DNA of 64,000 nucleotides, taken from positions 31,179 to 95,178 of the forward strand of contig CAJTOZ010000009.1 of NCBI GenBank assembly GCA_910578095.1, written 5' to 3'. A program made the translations under genes and the position numbers. Shown in pieces: positions 24,987 to 34,022 of this stretch (positions are counted from its first letter, which is position 1; each line of letters starts with the position of its first letter). The notes beneath the pieces were generated by a model that worked only from the letters and a program-made list of their open reading frames with translations, made no database searches and was not told where the DNA came from. Source of the DNA: an uncultured Muribaculaceae bacterium. GTDB lineage: Bacteria > Bacteroidota > Bacteroidia > Bacteroidales > Muribaculaceae.

Positions 24987-26291
24987 ATGACTGCTGCATT
25001 CATTTTATCCGCACTTGCTGCGGGAACACTCACAGTGCTGTCCGCCGTAGGCGTGTTTCTGATTCTCACGCTGCTTCTTGTGACAGTGCTGCTCGTGGCA
25101 AAGCACTATCTTGTGCGCACCGGCGTAGTGCGCATCACCATCAACGATGATAAGACTGTCGAAGGCCTCAGTGGCACCACGCTGCTGTCGTCGCTCGCCA
25201 ATAGCAATGTATTCCTGTCGTCGGCATGCGGCGGCAAAGGCAGTTGCGGCCAGTGCAGGGTGCAGGTGACAGAAGGCGGAGGCGAGATACTCCCCACCGA
25301 GACCGTGCACTTCACCCGCAAGGAGGTGAAGGACCATTGGCGTCTCGGATGCCAGGTGAAGGTAAAAGAGGACATGAGCATCAAGGTGTCGGCTTCCGTG
25401 CTTGATGTGAAGGAGTGGGAATGCGAGGTGATATCAAACCGCAATGTGGCCACTTTCATCAAGGAGTTCATAGTGGCTCTTCCTCCGGGCGAGCACATGA
25501 ACTTCATCCCGGGGTCGTACGCGCAGATCAAGATACCGCCATTCTCGATGGACTACGACAAGGATATCGACAAAGACCTCATCGGCCCCGAATATCTGCC
25601 CGCATGGGAAAAATTCAGTCTGTTCTCGCTCAAATGTGTCAACACCGAGACCACCGTACGCGCCTATTCCATGGCCAACTATCCTGCCGAAGGCGACCGC
25701 ATAATGCTCACCGTGCGCATAGCCACACCTCCGTTCAAGCCGAAGCCCGAGGTGGGATTCATGGACGTGATGCCCGGCATCGCCTCCAGCTATATATTCA
25801 CTCTCAAACCCGGCGACAAGGTGCGTATGAGCGGCCCCTACGGCGATTTCCACCCCATCTTCGACAGCAAGGCGGAGATGATGTGGATAGGCGGCGGAGC
25901 CGGCATGGCACCGCTGCGCGCCCAGATCATGCACATGACCAAGACGCTCAAGACCACCGACCGTGTGATGAACTACTTCTATGGCGCCCGTGCGCTCAAC
26001 GAGGTGTTCTATCTCGACGATTTCCTCGCGCTTGAGAAAGAGTTCCCGAATTTCAAATTCCATCTCGCCCTCGACCGCCCCGACCCTGCGGCCGATGCCG
26101 CCGGAGTGAAGTATACTCCCGGATTCGTGCATCAGGTGATATACGACACCTATCTCAAGGATCACCCCGCGCCCGAGGATATCGAGTACTATATGTGCGG
26201 TCCCGGCCCGATGAGCAACGCTGTCAACGGCATGCTCTACAACCTCGGCGTGGAGCCCTCGAGCATCCACTACGATAATTTCGGAGGTTAA
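24987..26291 (+). CDS. nqrF: Na+-NQR subunit F (NADH-oxidising)
   Basis: 434-residue subunit that takes electrons from NADH. An N-terminal transmembrane helix (residues about 13-38) is followed by a ferredoxin-type 2Fe-2S domain with Cys81, Cys87, Cys90 and a fourth Cys near 124 (RLGCQ). A FAD/NAD reductase domain follows (RAYSMANYP, GPYGDFHP, WIGGGAGMAPLRAQI, YYMCGPGPM). The family length and C-terminus (HYDNFGG) are normal. Confidence 0.97.
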   Translation: MTAAFILSALAAGTLTVLSAVGVFLILTLLLVTVLLVAKHYLVRTGVVRITINDDKTVEGLSGTTLLSSLANSNVFLSSACGGKGSCGQCRVQVTEGGGEILPTETVHFTRKEVKDHWRLGCQVKVKEDMSIKVSASVLDVKEWECEVISNRNVATFIKEFIVALPPGEHMNFIPGSYAQIKIPPFSMDYDKDIDKDLIGPEYLPAWEKFSLFSLKCVNTETTVRAYSMANYPAEGDRIMLTVRIATPPFKPKPEVGFMDVMPGIASSYIFTLKPGDKVRMSGPYGDFHPIFDSKAEMMWIGGGAGMAPLRAQIMHMTKTLKTTDRVMNYFYGARALNEVFYLDDFLALEKEFPNFKFHLALDRPDPAADAAGVKYTPGFVHQVIYDTYLKDHPAPEDIEYYMCGPGPMSNAVNGMLYNLGVEPSSIHYDNFGG

Positions 26292-26332
26292 GCGCCCCGG
26301 GCACATTTCGTAATTCCCAAACATCCTCCCTC

Positions 26333-26746
26333 ATGAGTATCCTCACCCCGGCACAATATGTGTTTGAGATGCCCATCAAGGTGCGCGACTACGAAGTGGA
26401 CGCGCAGGGCATAGTCAACAACGCCAACTATCAGCATTACCTCGAGCACACACGTCACATGTTCTGCGAGCAGGCCGGCGTGTCGTTCCGCGCCATGCAT
26501 GAGAGTGGTCTCGACCCCGTGGTGCGTCGTGTCGAGATAGACTACCTGCGCCCGCTTGGTCTCGGCGACTCCATGGTGAGCAAGATCGCGCTCTACCGTC
26601 AGGGTCCGCTCTTTGTGTTCCGCCAGGACATATTCACGCCCGACGGGGAGCCTGTTGTCCATGCCATGGTCAATATAGTATGTCTTGAGGATGGCCGTCT
26701 GACCCGTGGCGAGCGACTGGCGGAAGCATTCAAGGACTATCTTTAG
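26333..26746 (+). CDS. Acyl-CoA thioesterase, YbgC/4HBT hot-dog family
   Basis: 137-residue cytosolic hot-dog protein. VRDYEVDAQGIVNNANYQHYLEHTRH near residue 13 is the 4-hydroxybenzoyl-CoA thioesterase signature with the active-site Asp. The substrate is unknown. It follows nqrF by 41 bases and precedes dprA by 12, so it may be read from the nqr transcript. Confidence 0.9.
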   Translation: MSILTPAQYVFEMPIKVRDYEVDAQGIVNNANYQHYLEHTRHMFCEQAGVSFRAMHESGLDPVVRRVEIDYLRPLGLGDSMVSKIALYRQGPLFVFRQDIFTPDGEPVVHAMVNIVCLEDGRLTRGERLAEAFKDYL

Positions 26747-26758
26747 CCGCACTCTGCT

Positions 26759-27868
26759 ATGACCCCCTTATGCGCCAAAATAGCCTTCGGAATGCTCGGA
26801 GGCATCAACCTTTCCACCGGCCGCGAGCTACTCCGGCGTGCCGGCTCGGCGGAGGGTGTGTTTGAGCGCGGGGAAGATGAGATGGTGTCGCTCCTTGGCC
26901 GGCGTGGCACCATAGCATCGGCCGATTATCGCCGCGATATTGCCGCACGCGCTGCCCGCGAAGAGGTGTTTGTGCGCAGTTCCGGTGTGCGCGCCCTGTT
27001 CTTTGCCGACGATTGCTACCCTCAGCGTCTGCTCGACTGCGACGATGCTCCCGCATTGCTGTATGCGCTCGGCGATACTCCTCTCGACAAGCTGCGCACC
27101 GTTGCCATAGTGGGTACACGCCACAGCACGGCCTACGGGCTTGACTTCACGGCACGCCTGGTCGGAGATCTCGCCGCCACCTACGGCCGCGATATAGCTA
27201 TCATCAGCGGACTGGCCTACGGTATCGACGTGGCCGCTCACCGTGCGGCTCTGCGCGAAGGCTTGCCCACTGTGGCCGTCATGGCCAATGCGCTCAACAC
27301 CGTCTATCCTGCCGAGCATCGTGAGGTGGCGGCGCGTATCGTGCGCTCCGGAGGCATGCTGCTCTCGGAGTATCCCACATCGGCGCGCACGCATCGGGGA
27401 TTCTTTCTGGCGCGTAACCGCATAGTGGCGGCCCTGGCCGATGCCGTTGTGGTGGTGGAGAGCGATCAGCGGGGAGGCGCGATGGCCACGGCGCGCATAG
27501 CCTCGGCCTATGGTCGCGAACTTTTTGCGGTGCCCGGACGCGTAGGCGACGCGCGCAGCCGCGGGTGTCTGGAGCTGCTTGCAACGCGCCTCGCCTCCGT
27601 TGTGCGCGATGCCGGCGATATAGGCGATGCTCTCGGGTGGAAACCTTTGGCCCGCGAGGGCGAGCAGCAGGAACTCATGCTGGAACTATCGTCGGAACAG
27701 GCACGTATAGTGGAGCATCTGCGCAACCATCCCGACGCCACCGTCAACGATATGTGCGTGGCGCTCGCGCTGCCTTTTGCGTCGCTCAGTTCGGCGCTCT
27801 TTGAAATGGAGATGGCCGACATCCTCATGACACTCCCCGGAGGCCGCTACGCAGTGCTCGACCGTTGA
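26759..27868 (+). CDS. dprA: DNA-processing protein DprA
   Basis: 369-residue single-strand DNA-binding protein that loads RecA during natural transformation. The Rossmann-like core has VAIVGTRHSTAYG, ISGLAYGIDVAAHRAAL, GMLLSEYP, FLARNRIVAALADAVVVVE and a C-terminal winged-helix (about 305-369). The length is normal for the family. No competence genes lie nearby. Confidence 0.96.
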   Translation: MTPLCAKIAFGMLGGINLSTGRELLRRAGSAEGVFERGEDEMVSLLGRRGTIASADYRRDIAARAAREEVFVRSSGVRALFFADDCYPQRLLDCDDAPALLYALGDTPLDKLRTVAIVGTRHSTAYGLDFTARLVGDLAATYGRDIAIISGLAYGIDVAAHRAALREGLPTVAVMANALNTVYPAEHREVAARIVRSGGMLLSEYPTSARTHRGFFLARNRIVAALADAVVVVESDQRGGAMATARIASAYGRELFAVPGRVGDARSRGCLELLATRLASVVRDAGDIGDALGWKPLAREGEQQELMLELSSEQARIVEHLRNHPDATVNDMCVALALPFASLSSALFEMEMADILMTLPGGRYAVLDR

Positions 27869-27937
27869 AACTTACCCATAGCATAAAACGTTATCAACTA
27901 TAGTTATAATATTCTTAACCCCTCTCTAATATACGAC

Positions 27938-28813
27938 ATGGAAAAGAAATTCATTCCCGAATCGGAGCTTATCATCAACCCCGACGGCTCTGTGTTCCAC
28001 CTCCACCTGCTTCCCGAGCAGCTCACCGACCGTGTGATCCTTGTAGGCGATCCCGCCCGTGTCAACATGGTTGCGGAATTCTTCGACACTAAGACATTCG
28101 AAGTGTCGAGCCGTGAGTTCCACACTATCGGAGGCACCTACAAAGGCAAACCCATCATGTGCCTCAGCCACGGTATCGGTCCGGACAATATCGACATCGT
28201 GATCAACGAGCTCGACGCTCTCGCCAACATTGATTTCAAAACCCGCGAGGTGCGCGACACCAAGCGTGTGCTCACCCTTGTGCGCATCGGCACGAGCGGT
28301 GCTCTTCAGCCTGAGCTCAGCCTCGGCACCCCCGTCATTGCCGAGCACTCTATAGGCTTCGACGGCGTGCTCAACTATTATGCCGGCCGCGACAAGGTGG
28401 CCGATCTTGAGTTCCAGCATGCTTTCACAAAGCACACTGACTGGAATGACAACTGGGCTAAGCCCTACGTGGTGCCTGCCGACCCCGATCTTGTGGCGCA
28501 GATAGGCCGCGACGATATGGTGCGTGGTATCACCATCTCCGCCGTGGGTTTCTATGGTCCGCAGGGACGCGAACTGCGTCTGCCGTTGTCCAACCCCGGT
28601 CTGAACGCCAGCATCGAAGCCTTTGAACACAACGGACGTCGCGTCACCAACTATGAGATGGAAAGCGCTCCCCTTCAGGGTCTTGGCAAGCTCATGGGAC
28701 ACCGTGCCATGACGGTGTGCTCCATCATAGCCAACCGGTTCAACACCGAGGCCAACCCCAACTACAAGAGCGGCGTACGCGACCTCGTGGCCACTGTGCT
28801 CGAGCGTATCTGA
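27938..28813 (+). CDS. Nucleoside phosphorylase, uridine phosphorylase-like
   Basis: 291-residue PNP/UDP-family enzyme. RVILVGDPARVNMVAEFFD (phosphate-binding Gly and Arg), LSHGIGPDNIDIVINELDAL, VRIGTSGALQPE and the substrate-binding VTNYEMESAPLQGLG are all present. The family splits ribonucleosides with phosphate; uridine is the likeliest substrate but is not proven. It has a 69-base upstream gap without a clear promoter and a shared convergent hairpin downstream. Confidence 0.9.
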   Translation: MEKKFIPESELIINPDGSVFHLHLLPEQLTDRVILVGDPARVNMVAEFFDTKTFEVSSREFHTIGGTYKGKPIMCLSHGIGPDNIDIVINELDALANIDFKTREVRDTKRVLTLVRIGTSGALQPELSLGTPVIAEHSIGFDGVLNYYAGRDKVADLEFQHAFTKHTDWNDNWAKPYVVPADPDLVAQIGRDDMVRGITISAVGFYGPQGRELRLPLSNPGLNASIEAFEHNGRRVTNYEMESAPLQGLGKLMGHRAMTVCSIIANRFNTEANPNYKSGVRDLVATVLERI

Positions 28814-28842
28814 TAGTTGCGGATATAAGTCCTGTACGACAA

Positions 28843-28878
28843 AACGGCTGCGTCACGCTTTCGGGCGACGCAGCCGTT
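28843..28878. terminator. Bidirectional terminator between convergent genes
   Basis: A perfect 12-bp stem (AACGGCTGCGTC and its complement) lies 29 bases after the uridine phosphorylase-like gene and 18 bases after the convergent barrel gene. The minus strand has four T after the stem; the plus strand has no T-run. Confidence 0.7.
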
Positions 28879-28896
28879 CGTCATATATACTGTATT

Positions 28897-29769
28897 TCAG
28901 AATCCGAGGGCTATGCCTGTGGAGAAGGTGGAAAAATCAAGGTCGGGGCTGTTGAGGAGCACACTCTGCGGCGAGTAGCGCACATATACGCCTAAGCTGC
29001 TGAACACACGGACGGCTGCAAACAAGTCGACAGAAAAGTGGCGCACGTCCACGCAATTGGTGGATACATGCTGCTTGGAGCCGTCGGGCGCATACCATTT
29101 GGAACTCACGCTGGCATGGGAATTCCAGTTGAGCACGGGGCCGAACTGTACGCCCAGATGAGGTATGCTCCGGATATTGAAGTTGTGGTAGAAAAGCACC
29201 GGAAAGGATAGGCTGAATACTTTCAGACGTGAATACCTGGGGGTGACATCCTGGGCAAACGGTGCGTACGACACCGATCCGTTGTCGTCCGTCAGGAGCT
29301 GCATTCCGGTGGTGGTGCGGTAGTTGCGCCACGATAGACCCACACCGGCGGAAATGCCTGAGCGTATGCTCTTTATATTGCAGGTTACGGCCACGGCATT
29401 CAGCCAGCTTATCTCGAAGGAGCGCCCCATCTCAAAGTCGGCTTCGGCCGGTGCGCCCGAGGCGTTGACCGCACCAAACAGGATATTGCCGCTTACGATG
29501 TCCCATTCCACCTTGCCGGTAGTCCACAAGGCGTTGGTGCGGAACATGGTGGTGCGGCGCTGGGTGCTGCGCACTGTTGTGCCGGCAGGATAGACTTCGT
29601 CGCATGTGATGGTGCCGTTGTTGTCCGTGGCCTCGACATGCAGTCCGGATGGTGTTTCGGAGATGATCACATCGACATTGGTAGCGCTCATGACAGTGTC
29701 GGCCGGAGCGGCGGCGTATGCGCCGGCGGCGATTGCGGCGCAGAGTATGGAGAATGTTTTGCGAAGCAT
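28897..29769 (-). CDS. Exported beta-barrel-like protein, second paralogue in an ECF operon
   Basis: 290-residue protein with a signal peptide (to about AYAAAPA), then a short segment ATNVDVIISETPSGLHVEATD, then amphipathic strands (ISAGVGLSWRNYRT, HLGVQFGPVLNWNSHA, LGVYVRYSPQSVLL) ending in GIALGF, an outer-membrane-type C-terminus. No enzyme motif is visible. The NVD...TPxG segment and the barrel layout match the next gene upstream, so the two are diverged paralogues. Last gene of the ECF sigma operon. Confidence 0.75.
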   Translation of the reverse strand: MLRKTFSILCAAIAAGAYAAAPADTVMSATNVDVIISETPSGLHVEATDNNGTITCDEVYPAGTTVRSTQRRTTMFRTNALWTTGKVEWDIVSGNILFGAVNASGAPAEADFEMGRSFEISWLNAVAVTCNIKSIRSGISAGVGLSWRNYRTTTGMQLLTDDNGSVSYAPFAQDVTPRYSRLKVFSLSFPVLFYHNFNIRSIPHLGVQFGPVLNWNSHASVSSKWYAPDGSKQHVSTNCVDVRHFSVDLFAAVRVFSSLGVYVRYSPQSVLLNSPDLDFSTFSTGIALGF

Positions 29770-29780
29770 GGGTGTGTGGT

Positions 29781-30644
29781 TCAGAAATTAACGATATAAC
29801 CTACGGAAACGGAGTTGAATTCGGGGCCCCAGCCGGAGCGGAACAGGCCGGTGGGGGCGTAGCGCAGATACACGCCGCCTATGCCACGGAAACCTGCGGC
29901 GAGCAACAGATCGGCCGACAGTGTGCGCGTGTGCAGCTCCTTGAATGTATGGGTGGTGGTCTGGTCGGCCACTGTCTGCGACGACCGTGCCCGTGCCCCG
30001 AAATTGAAGTTCAGCCATGTTCCGGCGCTGATATAGGCGCGGCGCGACAATTTCTGCGTGAACATCACGGGGATGTGCACTCTCCACATGCGCAGGCGGG
30101 CGCTGTGGCCTGTGAGCCCCTCCGGGCGTGCCACCAGCAGGAGACGACGCCCCTCGGAGGCGAAGGTCATGCCGTCGCCTACGGCATATTGCAGGTAGCC
30201 TATGCCGGCGCCGGCGTTTATACTGAATCCTCCTCCGAGGTGCAGCCCGGCATTGAGCAGGCGGCTGATACCCACCTCGAACGACGCACCTACAGGTGTA
30301 TGTCCGGTGGGGATGGAGGTTCCGGCATATATTTCAAAATCAACATTGAACGCTGTGTTTTTGCGGCCATGATGCTGTCTGCTGTCGGAATATCCGGACA
30401 GGAACGGCAGATTCAGCCCCCAGCCACCGTTGGCGGTGGTGTCCGGCGCATATTGCGCGGCATATTCATACAGGAAGTCGGGGTTGTCGGCGCGTCCGCG
30501 GGCACGCACCTTTATGCCATCAGGAGTGCGCACCACGGTGAGCGTGTCCACATTGCTTATGCGTGTGAGCGTGTCGGGTGTTTCTTCTGCTGCGGCGCCG
30601 ATGGCTATGGCCGCGAGTGCGAGGGTGATGAAGCGCAGTTTCAT
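29781..30644 (-). CDS. Exported beta-barrel-like protein, first paralogue in an ECF operon
   Basis: 287-residue protein with a signal peptide (to about GAAAEE), then ISNVDTLTVVRTPDGIKVRARG and an outer-membrane-barrel-like body (LHLGGGFSINAGAGIGYLQ, AYISAGTWLNFNFGA, GVYLRYAPTGLFRSGWG) ending in VGYIVNF. It resembles the paralogue 11 bases downstream. The start overlaps the preceding small exported protein gene by 4 bases. The function is unknown; the operon suggests an envelope or stress-linked role. Confidence 0.75.
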   Translation of the reverse strand: MKLRFITLALAAIAIGAAAEETPDTLTRISNVDTLTVVRTPDGIKVRARGRADNPDFLYEYAAQYAPDTTANGGWGLNLPFLSGYSDSRQHHGRKNTAFNVDFEIYAGTSIPTGHTPVGASFEVGISRLLNAGLHLGGGFSINAGAGIGYLQYAVGDGMTFASEGRRLLLVARPEGLTGHSARLRMWRVHIPVMFTQKLSRRAYISAGTWLNFNFGARARSSQTVADQTTTHTFKELHTRTLSADLLLAAGFRGIGGVYLRYAPTGLFRSGWGPEFNSVSVGYIVNF

Positions 30645-31087
30645 TGTTTGAGCATTTTTTTTACTTGTTCCGGAGAGGCGGAGCCTTCGAGATAAATGAG
30701 AATCACTTTATTGCCGCCGGCGGCGAGCTGATTTAAGAAAAAAATGTAGCGGTTGAGATCGTTGTGCCGGCGCAGGCGGTAGAACCCGTAGAACAGGCGT
30801 CCGTCGCGGAACTGCACCTCGCGCGATAGTGCATCGGCTCCGTCGCGGCGCACGGCGCGTTCGATTGCATCGGCGCTCTCGTTGTCGGCATCAGTGAGGG
30901 TGATGCTGCGGTAGGTGGACAGCTTGTGTTTTTTCAGCTGGCCTCCGCTTATGATTGTCTCGCGTGCGTCCGGTATGTCGCGATAGCGCCCGTCGAACAG
31001 CGCGCCCACCGCCAGTCCCTTCTGCGCGGCGGCCGGAATGGCGGCTGCGAGCAAGAGCATGAGGAAAAGAATGTGTGCCGGTTTCAT
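30641..31087 (-). CDS. Small exported protein of unknown function (possibly DUF6108)
   Basis: 148-residue protein with a signal peptide (MKPAHILFLMLLLAAAIPAAAQ). The mature part (GALFDGRYRDIPDARETIISGGQLKKHKLS, FRDGRLFYGFYRL, NKVILIYLEG) resembles a small Bacteroidales family that I recall as DUF6108; this naming is from memory. It lies 2 bases after the anti-sigma gene and overlaps the first barrel gene by 4 bases. Confidence 0.65.
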   Translation of the reverse strand: MKPAHILFLMLLLAAAIPAAAQKGLAVGALFDGRYRDIPDARETIISGGQLKKHKLSTYRSITLTDADNESADAIERAVRRDGADALSREVQFRDGRLFYGFYRLRRHNDLNRYIFFLNQLAAGGNKVILIYLEGSASPEQVKKMLKQ

Positions 31088-31089
31088 TT

Positions 31090-31536
31090 TTATTGGTGTG
31101 TTGATGATAATGCGATACTGATGGCCTCAAAATCGTTGTCTACGGATTCGCCGACGCTTTCTGCCGCGTCGGCCATTGCGCTGAGATCGGCTTGCATGAA
31201 TGCTATCACGTCGGCGCGGTCGCTGATTTCTGTGCCGGCGCAGTAGGCCAGATATTCCGCGCTGTTATGGCGCGGGAATGCGAGGAATGTGCCTGCTGCG
31301 GCCAGCAGCAGGGCAAATCCTGCCGCCGCGCGCCATACCTGGCGGTGTGTGCCGCGCTTCCGGCGTGTGGCCGAGCGCTGTGCGGCAAACACTCCCATCA
31401 CGGCCCGGGCTTCGTCGGCGCTGTCGCTGTGGTGGGCGGGGTCGGCGAGCTGCATCCGCAGTGTGCGCTCTTCGTCGAGGGAAGTTTCGCCGTCGAAGTA
31501 GCGTTGTATTAGTTTTTCAAGTTCCGCAGGGTTCAT
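31090..31536 (-). CDS. Putative anti-sigma factor, single-pass membrane protein
   Basis: 148-residue protein. Residues 1-65 are a soluble zinc-less anti-sigma-like domain (LEKLIQRYFDGETSLDEERTLRMQL), followed by one transmembrane helix at about 69-88 (AAAGFALLLAAAGTFLAF) and a periplasmic tail of about 60 residues. No HxxxCxxC zinc motif is present. The assignment rests mainly on its place directly after the ECF sigma gene with a 4-base overlap, and on topology. Confidence 0.75.
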   Translation of the reverse strand: MNPAELEKLIQRYFDGETSLDEERTLRMQLADPAHHSDSADEARAVMGVFAAQRSATRRKRGTHRQVWRAAAGFALLLAAAGTFLAFPRHNSAEYLAYCAGTEISDRADVIAFMQADLSAMADAAESVGESVDNDFEAISIALSSTHQ

Positions 31537-32030
31537 GACTGTTGTTTTTTGCGTTGTAGATATAGTTCGCGCACGCGTTTTCGGCTTCGGCTGAGAATCA
31601 TCCGCACATTGGCTTCCGTGAGGCCGTGGGCTTCGGCTATTTCTGCTATATCCCAGCCATATTGGTCACGTTCGTAGAGTATGCTCCGGTGGTCGGGGGT
31701 CAGGGATGTTTCCATAAGCATCTTCACCTCTGCGAGCAGTTCGCTTTGCGCGGTGGCATCTTCGGTGTCGTCGGCTATTTCAGGCACCGGACTGTCGGAA
31801 TGGCGTGCCCGTGCGCGCAGGGTGTCTATTCCGGCATTGCGCACTGTCGCTGTGAGCAGTTTCTCGGCTTGTTCGCTGGCGGTTATGTCCTCTCGCCGGC
31901 GCCATAGGCGGAAGAAGGCCTCCTGCAGCGCGTCGTCGGCATCGGCGTCGGAGCCGGTGAGGCTTCGTGCCGATCTCCGCAGGCGTGCGCCGATGCGGCG
32001 GAATGCTGATGTCAGTGCGTCTTCTTCCAT
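31533..32030 (-). CDS. ECF-type RNA polymerase sigma factor
   Basis: 165-residue sigma-70-family protein with only regions 2 (SDADADDALQEAFFRLWRRRE, about 27-47) and 4 (GWDIAEIAEAHGLTEANVRMILSRSRKRV, about 129-157). It heads a five-gene unit with a putative anti-sigma factor, a small exported protein and two barrel proteins. Autoregulation is likely but I see no standard TAnnTTTG box upstream, which fits a sigma-specific promoter. Confidence 0.9.
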   Translation of the reverse strand: MEEDALTSAFRRIGARLRRSARSLTGSDADADDALQEAFFRLWRRREDITASEQAEKLLTATVRNAGIDTLRARARHSDSPVPEIADDTEDATAQSELLAEVKMLMETSLTPDHRSILYERDQYGWDIAEIAEAHGLTEANVRMILSRSRKRVRELYLQRKKQQS

Positions 32031-32059
32031 TGTCGTTTTCTGCGTTTTGCAATAAATAG

Positions 32060-32091
32060 ACGGCGCCGATGCTTTTTTGCAACAGCGCCGT
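32060..32091 (-). terminator. Hairpin after ygiQ, possible terminator
   Basis: ACGGCGC and its complement are separated by 18 bases. On the minus strand a weak U-rich tract (CTATTTATT) follows; on the plus strand eight T follow. It sits between the ygiQ stop and the ECF operon. Confidence 0.45.
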
Positions 32092-32111
32092 GCTATTTTT
32101 TTTGATATTTT

Positions 32112-34022
32112 TTATCGGCGGCGTTTCCCTTGTGGTGGTGCGGGCCTTTGTGCCGGGCCGAACAGTCTCTTTATCAGGTCGGGACGGTGCATCCGCTCGA
32201 GGCTGTGGGTGATGTCGGATCTGTAGGCGCGGTCGTACCAGAAGAAGTATTTTCTCTGCGCCAGTTTTTCTTTTTGCGTGCGTGCGGTGTACACTTTCTC
32301 AAGGGTGTAGGGGTGATAGCCCGTGTAGTAGATCTCCGTAGCCACGGTCATGGGAGTGGGGGTGAAATCCTGCACCTGCTCAAGATGAAAATTCAGGTCC
32401 TTGGTCTCGGCGGCGAGCATGGCCATGTCTATCTCATGACATCCGGGATGGCTGGATATGAAATAGGGGATGAGCTGTTGCTTGAGGCCATGGGAGAGGT
32501 TCACCTCATCGAAGAGGCGCTTGAAATCGTGGAATAGCGCGAACGAAGGCTTGCGCATCACGTCCAGCACCTCGTCGCTCGTGTGCTCGGGGGCTACCTT
32601 CAGACGTCCGCTCACATGGTCGGCTATCAATTCGCGGCAGTACCGTCGGTTTGTGTTGTCGGTGTCGCGGTTTCCGGTGTGGTGCATGGCGAGGTCGTAG
32701 CGCACACCGCTGCCCACGAAACTCTTGCGCACGCCGGCCACGGCATCGGCACTGTGGTAGATGTCGAGCAGTGGCGCATGATCGGTGTTGAGGTTGGGAC
32801 ACACCTTGGGGTGAAGGCACGACGGGCGGCGGCATTTGGCGCAGATGCCTTTGTCGCGGCCGCCCATGGCATACATGTTGGCCGAAGGGCCGCCGAGGTC
32901 GCTGATGTAGCCTTTGAAGTCTGGCATCGCGGCCACCTGGCGCACCTCTTTCATTATGGATTCTTTGCTGCGCGAGGCTATGAATTTGCCTTGATGGGCC
33001 GATATGGTGCAGAATGCGCAACCGCCGAAGCAGCCACGGTGCAGGTTCACGCTGTGGCGTATCATTTCGTAGGCCGGGATGCGCTTGCCACGGTAGCGCG
33101 GGTGGGGGAGACGGGTGTACGGCAGATCAAACGCCGCATCTATCTCTCCTTGGGCCATTGCCGGCCACATTGGGTTCACTTTCACTACGCGGTCTCCTGT
33201 GGCCTGCCATAGTGTGAGGCCTCCGTCCATCGCATTGCTCTGCTGCTCGATGTGGCGGAAGTTGGCAGCCTGGCTTTTCGGCGAACGCAGGCATTCCTCG
33301 AATGATGCCAGCACGATATTGCCGTCGGCTCCGGCTTCCGGCATCTCCGATATGGGGCGCATGACCACAGTCTGTCTCAGATCGGTGATGTCGGCTATGC
33401 GCTCGCCGGCGTCAAGACGGCGAGCCAGCTCCAGCACGGTGTGCTCGCCCATGCCGTAGGCTATGATGTCGGCATGGCTGTCGGCGAGAATACCTGGGCG
33501 CAGGCGGTCCTGCCAATAATCGTAATGGCTGAGACGGCGCAGGGAGGCCTCGATGCCTCCGGCTATGATGGGCGTGTCGGGGAAGAGGCGGCGGAGTATT
33601 TCAGAATATACAAGGGTGGGGTAGTCGGGTCTCATGCCGGCTCGTCCGTCGGGAGTGTAGGCGTCGTCGCTTCTGCGCCGCCGTGCTGCGGTGTAATGGT
33701 TGACCATGGAGTCCATGGCTCCCGGCGATATGCCGAAAAATAGTCTCGGCGCTCCGAATTTGCGGAAATCGCGCAGGTCGTCGCGCCAGTTGGGCTGTGG
33801 CACTATCGCCACCCTATAGCCGGCAGCCTGAAGGGTGCGGCCTATCACAGCGGCCCCGAAAGCGGGATGATCCACGTAGGCATCGCCCGAGAAGAGCACC
33901 ACATCCACGCTGTCCCATCCCATGGCCTGCATTTCCTTGACGGAGGTGGGAAGCCAGTCGGTGGGACGCAGTGCGGCATATTCGGCGGGTGTGGAGGGTC
34001 GGTTGGGAATATTGCTCATCAT
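32112..34022 (-). CDS. YgiQ family radical SAM protein
   Basis: 636-residue protein. The N-terminal part (WLPTSVKEMQAMGWDSVDVVLFSGDAYVDHPAFG) is the YgiQ signature, followed by IIAGGIEASLRRLSHYDYWQ. The radical SAM cluster is CFGGCAFC (CxxxCxxC) near residue 322, and a Cys-rich insert (CAKCRRPSCLHPKVC) follows. The reaction of the family is not established. It overlaps uvrB by 4 bases and should be translated with it. Confidence 0.93.
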   Translation of the reverse strand: MMSNIPNRPSTPAEYAALRPTDWLPTSVKEMQAMGWDSVDVVLFSGDAYVDHPAFGAAVIGRTLQAAGYRVAIVPQPNWRDDLRDFRKFGAPRLFFGISPGAMDSMVNHYTAARRRRSDDAYTPDGRAGMRPDYPTLVYSEILRRLFPDTPIIAGGIEASLRRLSHYDYWQDRLRPGILADSHADIIAYGMGEHTVLELARRLDAGERIADITDLRQTVVMRPISEMPEAGADGNIVLASFEECLRSPKSQAANFRHIEQQSNAMDGGLTLWQATGDRVVKVNPMWPAMAQGEIDAAFDLPYTRLPHPRYRGKRIPAYEMIRHSVNLHRGCFGGCAFCTISAHQGKFIASRSKESIMKEVRQVAAMPDFKGYISDLGGPSANMYAMGGRDKGICAKCRRPSCLHPKVCPNLNTDHAPLLDIYHSADAVAGVRKSFVGSGVRYDLAMHHTGNRDTDNTNRRYCRELIADHVSGRLKVAPEHTSDEVLDVMRKPSFALFHDFKRLFDEVNLSHGLKQQLIPYFISSHPGCHEIDMAMLAAETKDLNFHLEQVQDFTPTPMTVATEIYYTGYHPYTLEKVYTARTQKEKLAQRKYFFWYDRAYRSDITHSLERMHRPDLIKRLFGPAQRPAPPQGKRRR

